A DNA stretch of 64,000 bases from a virus, in the IMG/VR virus record IMGVR_UViG_3300046514_000653, positions 1 to 64,000 of that record; one strand, 5' to 3'. A program made the position numbers and the translations under genes. The number at the start of each line of letters is the position of its first letter. The stretch's first letter is position 1. Shown piece after piece: positions 37,097 to 46,436 of the stretch. A model generated the notes under the pieces. The model ran no database searches, had not been told where the DNA came from, and worked only from the letters and a program-made list of their open reading frames with translations.

Positions 37097-40000
37097 TTAC
37101 TTCTTACGATTCCCTTTGCTGCCGTGGTTGCCTGTGATTGTAGCGTTGTAGCTGAACACTTCGGCCGGGATGCTGGAAGCGTTGCCCATTCCGTTAGTGA
37201 AACCCGGCCATTTGTAAGCGCCGAGAGACACGTTGGAGAATTCACCGGCCTTGTTCACAAAGTTCGGATCGCAGTAGTAGCCAGCACGTGTCATAGAGCA
37301 GTCGCCCCAGATGGCGCCGTAGTATTTGAGGACGAAAGTTTTGGCTGCATTGCATTGAGAAACACCAAGTAGGCATTGAGCCTTTAAGTAAGCGGCTAGT
37401 CCGGTGGTTCCTTCCGCAGTGTTCACGCGCGATGTGAATTCACCTGTGCCGTCACCGAGGGTGGTAGTCAGCCCCATGAGCCCGCATCCAGGTTGCCCGG
37501 TGCTAGAGAAGGCGTGGATGGTGTCGAAGAGATGAACCGCGTTGGGGATTCCAGGTTCTTCGCAATCACCGGAGACGCGGTTATAGTACATGCCTAAGGT
37601 GCCGGGATTGTTGAGATCGAGTCCGTAGGTAGCCATCCAATTCCCCAACTGACCGCTCATCGTTTGATAAGCAGTGGAGATGGTGGAATTGGAATGCTTG
37701 GATGCCCAACGCATGCCGGAGGCTTTGATACCGGTGAGCATAAAGCCCTGGAGTTCAAAGCCAGAAGTTACATAGCTGACCATGTGATTATCAGTAGTGG
37801 TACCGGCCCTCTGATCCCATGGGCGATTGAGTTTGAGCTGTCCAGAGTTGACGTAGTGGCATGCCCAGAAGGGCTGAAGCATCTTGTTATTCGCGAGCCC
37901 GGCCGCAACCGTCACATCCGGCCAGTCAAGGTTGCTGACTCCGATGGAAGTCATGTAGCCACCACCGAGGCTATTGTCTTCCACCATGAAGTGATAGTCG
38001 CCGGCAGTGAGCCCCGGCCAGAGAGCGGCGAGGGTGACGTTGCCGCCGCTGACAGAGAACTGACGAGTGACGACTAGAGGAGGAGAGACGCTGGTGTCTG
38101 TGATCGTGATGCGAGCACCGGGGTTGACCGTACCGCTGACTACTGTAGCGGCCGTCAAGCCAGGGGTGACGTGGATCAGACCTGTGCCGTCGTCGATACC
38201 AGCGCACATACCGGGCTTCACGATTCCGGTTGTTGGAGCTACGTTGGTAGAACCGTTAACGAGAGTCAGCGGGACAGACGCAGGATCGAAAATCGAAGCA
38301 CCCGCCCACGAGTTTGTATAGACATTAGGAGTGCCGCCAGGGACGAAGCCAGCAGCGTATCCATCTACCGCATTACGACGGCAGGTTTCGTCGCGCGTTT
38401 TCCAAGCCAGCAAACCATTCACCCATGCTGTTTGCCGGGTGGGATCGGTATCTCCCAAAGCAGCCAACGCATTCCAGCCTTGCGGATAGCCCTGGTCGCG
38501 CGGGTCGGCAGTGTTGCAGTTAAGTAGTGCGGTCGCGGCTCCGGATGCTGCGAATGGTTGAATGTCCAACCAAGTAAGTGGGGTGGAGACGTTGAAGATC
38601 TTGTCGATGATACTGCCGACAACGCCACCACCGTAATCCAGCACAAGCCCACCCAGAGCCCCGGAGATCTCCGGATCTCGAATGTAGTTGTCATCGATCT
38701 TGTTGGCGCTAATGACAGCCGGTTTATATCCGCTACGATGTTCGAACCGCCGCTCCTGCAAACCTTCTGCATAGAAGTCCGGACCGAATGGACTCCCAGC
38801 ACTGATCAGATCTTTATAGCTGAATTGTCCAACCAACGGCATCAAGTTCAAAGCAGTGATGTCATGAGTCGCGGCACCAAAAGCCGTCGTCTCGGAAGCG
38901 CAACCGGAGAGTTGAGTGAGAGCCCGATAGATGTTGCTGTTGGACGGAGAGGTGTAATCCAGCGAGGCGTACCGCAGGCTGGTGAATACATAGTTGAAAT
39001 TGCCGGAGTCGAAGTTGGTAGGTAGCGGCCGGCTGATAGTGATGGATAGATTGTCGGCGGCGACTGCGGTTACAAATGCCCAAAATGAGAATGGCATGCC
39101 GGTGTCGTGGGTAGCGAAGACCCGGATGTAGACCTGCGCTTGCATGTTATGCATGCAATCAGTGTTGAGAATGCCTAAAGAAGACGGACCCACCCCGCAC
39201 GAAGGAAATACGTTCTGTGTCCATGAAGCGGAATGCGCGGTCAATGTTGTGGACCCGGCCGTGCCGCTCACTGTGCCTGTGAAATAGAAAGCCTCACCTG
39301 GAGGGCCAGGAGCGCCGTTGGGGCAGAGAGCACGTACAGGGTCTGAGACAAAGAGAGTGCCGCTGCCTTGAATCAACATCTCGCCAACGGTAGTGGTAGA
39401 TGGCCACATAGAAGCGGGAGCTATAGGCTGAGCGTTGAGGTAGAATGCTCCGGCCATGCCGCGCCCGTCGTAGCAGGTAGTGAGATCAGCATCACCAGTT
39501 GTGGCTGTGGTGGAAGCGATACAAACTTGCTCCTGTAATCCAACTCCACCTCCGGTAGAGCCATCATTACCGAGTGAATTCCCGATCAAGATCCAGGTGG
39601 GAGTGCCGGGAAGAGAGAGAAGGCCGTGGAGACATTCAGCGTGATGGATATGGATCGTCGTGTCGGTCGACATGATGTCGGCGGAAAGAGTCGCTTTGGT
39701 CCCGCCTGATACACCCGATCCATAACATCCTTGACCTGGAGCTGGTCCGATGCCAGCGATTGTATAAGTCACCGTACCGGTAGCAGGAGTCAGCCAAGTT
39801 GTCGTAGCAAAGTATGGATTGCCTGAAGGCTGGAGCTGATTGAAATTGCAATCCTGGCCGTTGAGCTGCAGCATGACCGCGGTACAGTGCCGCTCGTCCG
39901 CATACCCGTATGGGTTTTGACCGAAGACGATTTGCGGCGCGTAAACTTGTTCTTCCAAATCAGACTGCACTAAAACACCATCGTTGTTGTAGTCAACGGC

Positions 40001-43000
40001 GCCGACTAGAAGTTGCTGATCCGCTGCATTACCTGTTGCGTCGGACGTATGGAGATTGAACGTGTAGGTACCGCGTTGTGTAAGACCGGTAACGTCGGTC
40101 AAGCACGAATTGGGAGACACGATTGTAGGAACTACAGGATCGTCGGCGGTGATATTGCTCCAGAGACAAGTAACGTTCGGCGTCGAATTGCTCTGCGTGT
40201 AGGAAGTGGTCCCATCGAGCTGATTGGTCGAGTTGACCTTGAAGCTGATCCATGGCGTCCAGGAAGGAGTAGCCACACCATTACCAACAATGCCGGTACG
40301 CGGAGTCGACTTTATCAAAGTCTGATATGGAGTCGGGACGTAGGTAGGCGAGCCCGAAGATAGAACCGCCGTCAACATATTTCCGGTTGAGTCCGCGAGC
40401 GTGCCGGTTTGATTAGCGGAATCAAATTTCCATTGGAAGATAGCAGCCGTTTGATCCTGCGCTGTAGTCGGGGGCGTGGAAGTTGCAGGGACGGCGGAAG
40501 AATAGATTCGAGCGTAGCCGTAAGCAATGGGGACAGTGGTACCGCCAATGATAAACCCGGCCGTGGAAGTGGGGCCGGTGATGCTTGTGTAGTTTGTCAC
40601 CAGATTCACATACACGAGACCGTTCTCGTCCACAGCTTGACAAGTGATCTGGCCTGTTGTGCCGCTAGTAGGTTTACGCTGCCAACGAATATCAACTAGG
40701 TTCTTACCGACGAATGGGATTTGGCAGTCCGATGCTCCAACGTTGTGGAGTGGAGAAAGCAGCATCAAGGGCTGTTCTCCAGGATTTTGAATCCAGTAGG
40801 TGTTGATATCGCACGTCGCATTTTGGATCGGGTGCTCAAACTGAACTTGCTGCCCCCAATCGGTTGCGCCCGGTACCGTGTGCATACGAATCTCCATGCG
40901 GCATGTACCGTTGGATGCAATGCCGGGAGTGGAAGTGGATGCTGTCTGAGAGCTGAGCACAATGGACCGGCCGAATTGAGTGGCGGGGACAAGAGTCTTG
41001 AACGCCATGCCGATATCGGAAGCACCTTCCGAATTCATATAGCGCCCGATGTTGGCGAAGTTTGCAATAGAGTACTGATCCACAAAAGAAGTGAAAGGCC
41101 GGATCGTATCTTCCCCACGAATGATTGTCGGAGGGTTGGAAGGAACGATGGTGGTTGGGGCGCCGGCAATAAGCGCGATGTTGATGTCGCCGGGCTCGGA
41201 CGGATATGGGCCGGTGGTAGCAGGAGGACCGCCCGGTCCGCTGACAAAGGATAGGTAGGAGGCACCGGATTCAATCGCACCAAGCCCGCTGTATACAACA
41301 GCAGACATGATCATGAAGTTGGCGTGGGTGTTGGTAAAGGTAACCACCTCATCCACGGCCGTGTCGGATGGTACGACGGTCATCATGATCGCGCCGTTAG
41401 CATCATCGAGATCCGCGAAGGGTCCGGAAGATACACCTTTGACCAGGGTCCAAGTGTAGCTGTGTGTGGTGGTAATGTCGGTGATCTGCGGGATCTGATC
41501 GCCCCAGCGGTTAACGATTGCATTGATATCGTGGGCTATTGCAATGGAGCAAGAAGTGGTATCTCCATTCGGAGTCACACAATCGGCTCCAGCTACACCA
41601 CGCGCGGAAAGAGTGGCGGTCGTGCCGGTACATGCGGAGACGGTGACTTTCTCTACGCGGCCGTAGTTTGCGTAAGTCGCATGCTCATTGACTTTGATGT
41701 CGAATGGTGGAGATGGAAAGTTGGAACAGTTTCCCACCATGCTCATGATCGTTGCCCCGGAAGTCATGGGAGCGGCGAGAGTGGTCTCGTAGACCTGATT
41801 TGTCCCCATAGACGCCTGCAGGATGATTGTCTCTCCGGCTTTGAGCCCGACTCCAGCTACAGCCGGGATTGTCATCGAGAGATTGAACGGCGATCCACTA
41901 CCACCGCTCAACGTAGCGTACTTCTCACAAAACACATTGACTGCTGTAGGTCCTACAACCGTGTGATTGCAAGCACCGGCCGTGTGGACTACGTTCGCGC
42001 TGACTACTGGAGAGACAGCGCTATTGCCCATCGAGTCGGTGGCTTTGACTCGGAACGTATGAATGCCCTCGGGGATAGGACGCACATCGGTGTTGACATT
42101 CCACACACTGCCGCTAAGTAGAGCTAGCGGACCAAACGTTGCGTTGTATGGCCCGCCGTCAAACGACAGATCCATGTTGGTGATCGAGCCCGCGTTGGAG
42201 GTGGCGGAAGCGATGACGCTAGAAAGTTCTGCAAACGCCTCACCTGGCTGCGTGCGCGGGAAGGGTTCGGAGATGAATACCTGAACACCAGATCCGCTGA
42301 TCACAGTGGGATGGAATGCGATGGAAGTCTGGAAGAACCCGTCGACGTTTAAATCGGTCTCGGGCTGTACGGTGCTGGTAGTAGCAGCAAAGTAATTGAT
42401 CTGACCAAAGGGCTTAGAGGTGTCCTCGATTGCTTCGATCGCCGGGCTGATAGGTTTGATCGGCGCCGCGAAAACAGAGGAGACGATCAGATCGCCGACT
42501 GTGACAGAGAATGGATCGACGTAGGCCGGTCCAGGAAGAGTGGTAGAGCCGTCGTTCTGTCCGCCCCAGCCCATCAAGTGTGCGCCGTTGCCGACCGATC
42601 CTACACCAGAGAAAAGAACGCACTGAAGTAGATTAACCTGCCCGGTACCATTGGGATTTTGGGACGTGATGACTTCGTTGGAGCCTGTGGTCGCTGGGAC
42701 GAAAGCAAAGTAATTGCCTATTTGCTCAACGTCGCTGTCCGTCGCACGCGTGCCAATCTCATCATAGAAAGTGAAGGTGTAACCCAGACTATTTGTTAAA
42801 TAGGAAGATTTCCAGGGGTAGTTGCTCTGTCCCTGCACCACACTCCAGTTGCCGACTACTTCACCGGAGACGTGATTGTGACCTACGGCCGTGACTGTCC
42901 AGTCTAGATTACCGGCTCCAGACATAGCGGTAACAGTAACGGTGTCCTCTGGATTGGGAATTTGTGGCGTGCCTGTCCCTAACCCACCCACCGGGCTCAA

Positions 43001-43612
43001 GGTTGCAAAGAACGGCGTGGATGGGAATCCAGCAGAGCTGGTGACGTGAATTAAAGTTGCTCCGGCTGTGACGCCGCTAGAGAGCTGTGTTTCGGGTGAT
43101 GCAGGTACGGACGCCTCCGCTTGACAGAAGATCAATTGGCCGGCCGTCAATCCGCCTGTGAGCGTGACCGAGCGGGCGACGTTGCTACTAGTGCTGATAC
43201 TAGTTACTGCCTGTTCGCAGAATTCTGTCGAGCTGCCAGGGACGGTCGTGTGAGAGCATTGCGGGTTGCTGTGTATGACCGTAACGTTTATCACAGACGA
43301 CACACCGGTATTCATCATGGCGTCGGTCGCTCGAACCTGTAGAGTTGTTGCTCCAACAGTCAAGCTCGATCCTTGCAATGACATGAGCCATTGAGTCGGA
43401 GGCATTCCAAAAAGCGTTGCCGCGCCGGTAAACGATCCACCGTTAATTGATAATTCAACTAGCGTGATCGCTGCGGCTGAAGATGCTACCGGTCCGGAGA
43501 TCTGAATACCACCGCCTCCAATCGTCGCCGTATTGGCTGGATAGGAGAAGGAGACGGTGACTTGTGCCGCTGCGCTGACTGCAAATAAGAGTGCTAGAAG
43601 TGTCTGTTTCAT
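37097..43612 (-). CDS. giant fibre/adhesin-like protein with signal peptide, 2171 aa
   Basis: The first 17 residues (MKQTLLALLFAVSAAAQ) are a typical Sec signal peptide. Two Ig-like beta modules follow, each ending in V[IV]H...C[SN]HT[TV]V...FCE (about 20-140 and 440-570), then long cysteine-poor beta repeats, a DYNNDGVLVQSD calcium loop near residue 1205 similar to a dockerin half, and a C-terminal domain of about 700 residues rich in aromatic residues. It sits after the tail tip genes in fibre position. The C-terminus may hold a carbohydrate-binding or hydrolase domain, not recognised. No frameshift seen. Confidence 0.7.
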   Translation of the reverse strand: MKQTLLALLFAVSAAAQVTVSFSYPANTATIGGGGIQISGPVASSAAAITLVELSINGGSFTGAATLFGMPPTQWLMSLQGSSLTVGATTLQVRATDAMMNTGVSSVINVTVIHSNPQCSHTTVPGSSTEFCEQAVTSISTSSNVARSVTLTGGLTAGQLIFCQAEASVPASPETQLSSGVTAGATLIHVTSSAGFPSTPFFATLSPVGGLGTGTPQIPNPEDTVTVTAMSGAGNLDWTVTAVGHNHVSGEVVGNWSVVQGQSNYPWKSSYLTNSLGYTFTFYDEIGTRATDSDVEQIGNYFAFVPATTGSNEVITSQNPNGTGQVNLLQCVLFSGVGSVGNGAHLMGWGGQNDGSTTLPGPAYVDPFSVTVGDLIVSSVFAAPIKPISPAIEAIEDTSKPFGQINYFAATTSTVQPETDLNVDGFFQTSIAFHPTVISGSGVQVFISEPFPRTQPGEAFAELSSVIASATSNAGSITNMDLSFDGGPYNATFGPLALLSGSVWNVNTDVRPIPEGIHTFRVKATDSMGNSAVSPVVSANVVHTAGACNHTVVGPTAVNVFCEKYATLSGGSGSPFNLSMTIPAVAGVGLKAGETIILQASMGTNQVYETTLAAPMTSGATIMSMVGNCSNFPSPPFDIKVNEHATYANYGRVEKVTVSACTGTTATLSARGVAGADCVTPNGDTTSCSIAIAHDINAIVNRWGDQIPQITDITTTHSYTWTLVKGVSSGPFADLDDANGAIMMTVVPSDTAVDEVVTFTNTHANFMIMSAVVYSGLGAIESGASYLSFVSGPGGPPATTGPYPSEPGDINIALIAGAPTTIVPSNPPTIIRGEDTIRPFTSFVDQYSIANFANIGRYMNSEGASDIGMAFKTLVPATQFGRSIVLSSQTASTSTPGIASNGTCRMEIRMHTVPGATDWGQQVQFEHPIQNATCDINTYWIQNPGEQPLMLLSPLHNVGASDCQIPFVGKNLVDIRWQRKPTSGTTGQITCQAVDENGLVYVNLVTNYTSITGPTSTAGFIIGGTTVPIAYGYARIYSSAVPATSTPPTTAQDQTAAIFQWKFDSANQTGTLADSTGNMLTAVLSSGSPTYVPTPYQTLIKSTPRTGIVGNGVATPSWTPWISFKVNSTNQLDGTTSYTQSNSTPNVTCLWSNITADDPVVPTIVSPNSCLTDVTGLTQRGTYTFNLHTSDATGNAADQQLLVGAVDYNNDGVLVQSDLEEQVYAPQIVFGQNPYGYADERHCTAVMLQLNGQDCNFNQLQPSGNPYFATTTWLTPATGTVTYTIAGIGPAPGQGCYGSGVSGGTKATLSADIMSTDTTIHIHHAECLHGLLSLPGTPTWILIGNSLGNDGSTGGGVGLQEQVCIASTTATTGDADLTTCYDGRGMAGAFYLNAQPIAPASMWPSTTTVGEMLIQGSGTLFVSDPVRALCPNGAPGPPGEAFYFTGTVSGTAGSTTLTAHSASWTQNVFPSCGVGPSSLGILNTDCMHNMQAQVYIRVFATHDTGMPFSFWAFVTAVAADNLSITISRPLPTNFDSGNFNYVFTSLRYASLDYTSPSNSNIYRALTQLSGCASETTAFGAATHDITALNLMPLVGQFSYKDLISAGSPFGPDFYAEGLQERRFEHRSGYKPAVISANKIDDNYIRDPEISGALGGLVLDYGGGVVGSIIDKIFNVSTPLTWLDIQPFAASGAATALLNCNTADPRDQGYPQGWNALAALGDTDPTRQTAWVNGLLAWKTRDETCRRNAVDGYAAGFVPGGTPNVYTNSWAGASIFDPASVPLTLVNGSTNVAPTTGIVKPGMCAGIDDGTGLIHVTPGLTAATVVSGTVNPGARITITDTSVSPPLVVTRQFSVSGGNVTLAALWPGLTAGDYHFMVEDNSLGGGYMTSIGVSNLDWPDVTVAAGLANNKMLQPFWACHYVNSGQLKLNRPWDQRAGTTTDNHMVSYVTSGFELQGFMLTGIKASGMRWASKHSNSTISTAYQTMSGQLGNWMATYGLDLNNPGTLGMYYNRVSGDCEEPGIPNAVHLFDTIHAFSSTGQPGCGLMGLTTTLGDGTGEFTSRVNTAEGTTGLAAYLKAQCLLGVSQCNAAKTFVLKYYGAIWGDCSMTRAGYYCDPNFVNKAGEFSNVSLGAYKWPGFTNGMGNASSIPAEVFSYNATITGNHGSKGNRKK
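43200..43210. repeat. palindrome near-copy (9/11)
   Basis: CTAGTTACTGC inside the 2171-aa fibre gene. Confidence 0.35.
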
Positions 43613-43615
43613 TCC

Positions 43616-46336
43616 TTATTGCCTCACGCTCAAGAAATTCCCTGTGTAAGCCTGCCCGGCAGTGCCGGTAGTGTAGATCGAGAATGTATGTGTTCCAGAT
43701 CCCATGGCGATGTTGTTGGAAACTGTCGGGTGGATTGCAAACTGTCCGGTGTTGTCAGTCGCCCAACTTGCGCACGATGCAAGAGTTGTACAGTACCCGG
43801 CCGGTGCCTTCATAGTGATGGTCTGCGCGTTCGTTACACCCGCGTTGTTGCAGTAGGTAAACGTCCTTTGATATGCATACCCAGCCGCAGCAGAGATGGT
43901 CTGTACTTGAAACACGAGGGTGGCATCGACATAGAAGAGAATGTTTCCTGCGGCTGTACCAGTGTTGGTATCGATGCCCATTTCCATGTTCATGCAATTG
44001 CCGGATGATCCACCCGCAGCCATCGCCGGCACTCCGGTTACTTCCATTAAGGGGATTGCTGATCCTGTTTGCGTGACCAACGTATTGCCAGTCGTGGAAG
44101 AGAACGATCCCCCACCCCCACTCATACACCCCATAGTTTCTAAACACACACGACCAGTACCGAGCGCTCCGTTGCTCAAATCAGTCGCCGCCATCTGATC
44201 GCCAGACGCAACGCGCGGCATCGCATGACGGTTAGGAGACGCGTTTCCAAAATAGACCAGGGTATGAGCCGCAGAGTCAAAGCACCAGAACCCCTGGCCG
44301 GAGATGGTGGTAGTCGGGCATGCCATCTCAGGGCCGGTATCTGACTCCCCAGTTAAATCGTTCGTGCATCCGGTACCTCGAATGGTCCCATCCGGCATCA
44401 CCTGCATACCCTGTGTGGTAGTGATGCCGTTAGCTAGAATAATCGATGAGTCGCACGTCGCGACCGCACTTCCACCGAACGCTACGGTGTATGTCGGTCC
44501 CATCGTCGGCTGGATGAAGTTGATATAGAAGATCGCGCCTCCGCCTGAGGGAACGCTTGCAAACGTTACCGAGGTGATGTTAACGGAAAGCGTGCAGCCG
44601 ATCACCGTGGTAGACTTCCCGCCCACGTCGGCCAGAGAGATCGTTGGAGTGGCGCCGCATGCGTTTGTAGCGCCTGTCGATCCAGTAAACACGCTTACTC
44701 CACTACCGCCGCCGCCCGCACCTGCAGCCGCCCATCCGGTGTTGACGGTACAAGCTCCGCTCTCTTTCTTATAGAGCGTGGTATTGGTGCCTCCGTCGAT
44801 CCGCATGTAGATAGAGCCGATGCAACCGGCCTTGCTGCCTTCTGGTGTGCCGCTGCCTGTGTAGATGCCAGGACCGCCGCTCAATTGAAGCTCGGGCGCA
44901 TCGTCGGAAGTATTCACCTTGTCTGAATTGATAAGGTGCTTGATCTCACCGTTGTTCGAAACTTCTCCACTCTGGTTGTTCTTGAATGCCGCGGTGTAGC
45001 CACCAACGTTAACGCCGGTGATCTCCCAATTAGCTAGAGTCCCTCCGCCCGCTTCTTCATAAAGCGCGTAGGTGCCAGAGCCGATTGTGTTGATCGCGGT
45101 GAGCCCATTGACAATCAGATTGAATGGATGACCACCTGAGGATCGAGGAGTGAAGTCGATGACATGCTGGTGATTCGTACTTCCGCTCGTTGCCTCAAAC
45201 TTAGTGTTGATAAACGTCGCAATATTAGACCCTCCAGTGTCTCCAGTATCTTGTACAATCTGGATCGGATTAACGCCAGAGTTGTCGATCTGCGTATCGA
45301 CCATAAGCATCACATTCGCCCCGACCAGATCGTTTAGGAATACCGCGCCTCCATTCTGCCCACCAAAGGTGCAGGAGTAGCAGGAGAAGTTAACCACCTG
45401 GTTGTCGAGTTCAAGACAGAAGTTCTTGCAGTTCTGAAACTGAACATGCCGGTATGTATTTTGATACCCGCCATTCCATTGTTTGACCAAGGACGGAGCG
45501 CTGGCGTTGTTGGTTGCATTCCCGTCCAACGTACAATTCTCCATTTGAAGGAAGTGCGCGTATCCATTCGCCATGAAGTAAGCAGAGGTGAAGGAGAAGA
45601 GCGCGGTGTTGCGCGAGTTGCCAAGCTTGATTACAGAAGCGAAGTTTACACCTTCCGCATTGTCGCCAGAAGCAGCGCAGACGAAGTGAAGATTTGCGTT
45701 AAATTCAATCGGCGTTACAGTCTCAGTAAACGTACCCGGTCCGATGTTCACAGTGCCTGTGTGTGACGGTACTCCGCCAACTGAGAGAGGAAGAGCGGCT
45801 ACGGCCGCGGCGACGGTGAGCTTTGCGGTCGGCCAGGATGTACCAGGGTTGGAATCGTTACCAGAGGCGGATACGTACATGATCGTAGAGTCGACGAGTC
45901 CGCCGGGAGGGCCGGTAGCTCCAGCAAGACCGGTAGCGCCAGCGCCTCCGTTGCTGTTCAGCACGACTAGGACGTTGCTGGAGCTGGAGTAGGTGACGTG
46001 GACAGATGTGAAGGAATCGCGCACGAGCACGCAAGGAAGAGCAGTGAGGTTGCCAGTGATCTCTCCAGTGGTGATCCCAGTGCCTGTCCAGCATTGAGCC
46101 ACAAGAGTGTTGAGCAGGGTTTGAGTGCTAAGAGCAAGAGCAGTGATGTCAATCGCTCCGGAGTTTGTAGCCGGTCCTGCAATAGACGCGTGAACGTTCG
46201 ACGCTCCCACTCCCACCCCACCTCCAGTGGGAGGAAAGGCAAATTGCGCGTGGAGCGCAGAGGAAAGCAGGAGGAAGCAGAAGCAGATGCTAGTAACTAG
46301 CTGGACTACAAACGATCCAAGGCGGCGGCGATTCAT
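43616..46336 (-). CDS. tailspike-like beta-helix protein with signal peptide, 906 aa
   Basis: Residues 1-31 (basic RRR, then VTSICFCFLLLSSALHAQ) form a signal peptide. A short collagen-like GATGLAGATGPPGG lies near residue 134, and a pectate-lyase-type right-handed helix follows (YVSASGNDSNPGTSWPTAK, then many N/C/T-rich rungs to about 450). The rest is beta-rich with a C-terminal lectin-like domain. Many cysteines (over 20), unusual for a cytoplasmically assembled phage fibre but normal for exported proteins. Confidence 0.7.
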   Translation of the reverse strand: MNRRRLGSFVVQLVTSICFCFLLLSSALHAQFAFPPTGGGVGVGASNVHASIAGPATNSGAIDITALALSTQTLLNTLVAQCWTGTGITTGEITGNLTALPCVLVRDSFTSVHVTYSSSSNVLVVLNSNGGAGATGLAGATGPPGGLVDSTIMYVSASGNDSNPGTSWPTAKLTVAAAVAALPLSVGGVPSHTGTVNIGPGTFTETVTPIEFNANLHFVCAASGDNAEGVNFASVIKLGNSRNTALFSFTSAYFMANGYAHFLQMENCTLDGNATNNASAPSLVKQWNGGYQNTYRHVQFQNCKNFCLELDNQVVNFSCYSCTFGGQNGGAVFLNDLVGANVMLMVDTQIDNSGVNPIQIVQDTGDTGGSNIATFINTKFEATSGSTNHQHVIDFTPRSSGGHPFNLIVNGLTAINTIGSGTYALYEEAGGGTLANWEITGVNVGGYTAAFKNNQSGEVSNNGEIKHLINSDKVNTSDDAPELQLSGGPGIYTGSGTPEGSKAGCIGSIYMRIDGGTNTTLYKKESGACTVNTGWAAAGAGGGGSGVSVFTGSTGATNACGATPTISLADVGGKSTTVIGCTLSVNITSVTFASVPSGGGAIFYINFIQPTMGPTYTVAFGGSAVATCDSSIILANGITTTQGMQVMPDGTIRGTGCTNDLTGESDTGPEMACPTTTISGQGFWCFDSAAHTLVYFGNASPNRHAMPRVASGDQMAATDLSNGALGTGRVCLETMGCMSGGGGSFSSTTGNTLVTQTGSAIPLMEVTGVPAMAAGGSSGNCMNMEMGIDTNTGTAAGNILFYVDATLVFQVQTISAAAGYAYQRTFTYCNNAGVTNAQTITMKAPAGYCTTLASCASWATDNTGQFAIHPTVSNNIAMGSGTHTFSIYTTGTAGQAYTGNFLSVRQ
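46290..46300. repeat. palindrome CTAGTAACTAG, exact
   Basis: In the signal peptide codons of the 906-aa spike gene; flanks give GCTAGTAACTAGC. Confidence 0.8.
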
Positions 46337-46347
46337 ATTTGACTCTC

Positions 46348-46358
46348 CTAGTAACTAG
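46348..46358. repeat. palindrome CTAGTAACTAG, exact
   Basis: Intergenic, between GACTC (46341-46345) and GAGTC (46366-46370), upstream of the 906-aa spike gene and 58 bp from the previous copy. Confidence 0.8.
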
Positions 46359-46436
46359 CGCTAATCGAGTCTTCCCGCCGCCGCGAAGAGACCTGGCGTT
46401 CACTTATCCGTACCAGTTTAACGCATCTAGGAAAGA

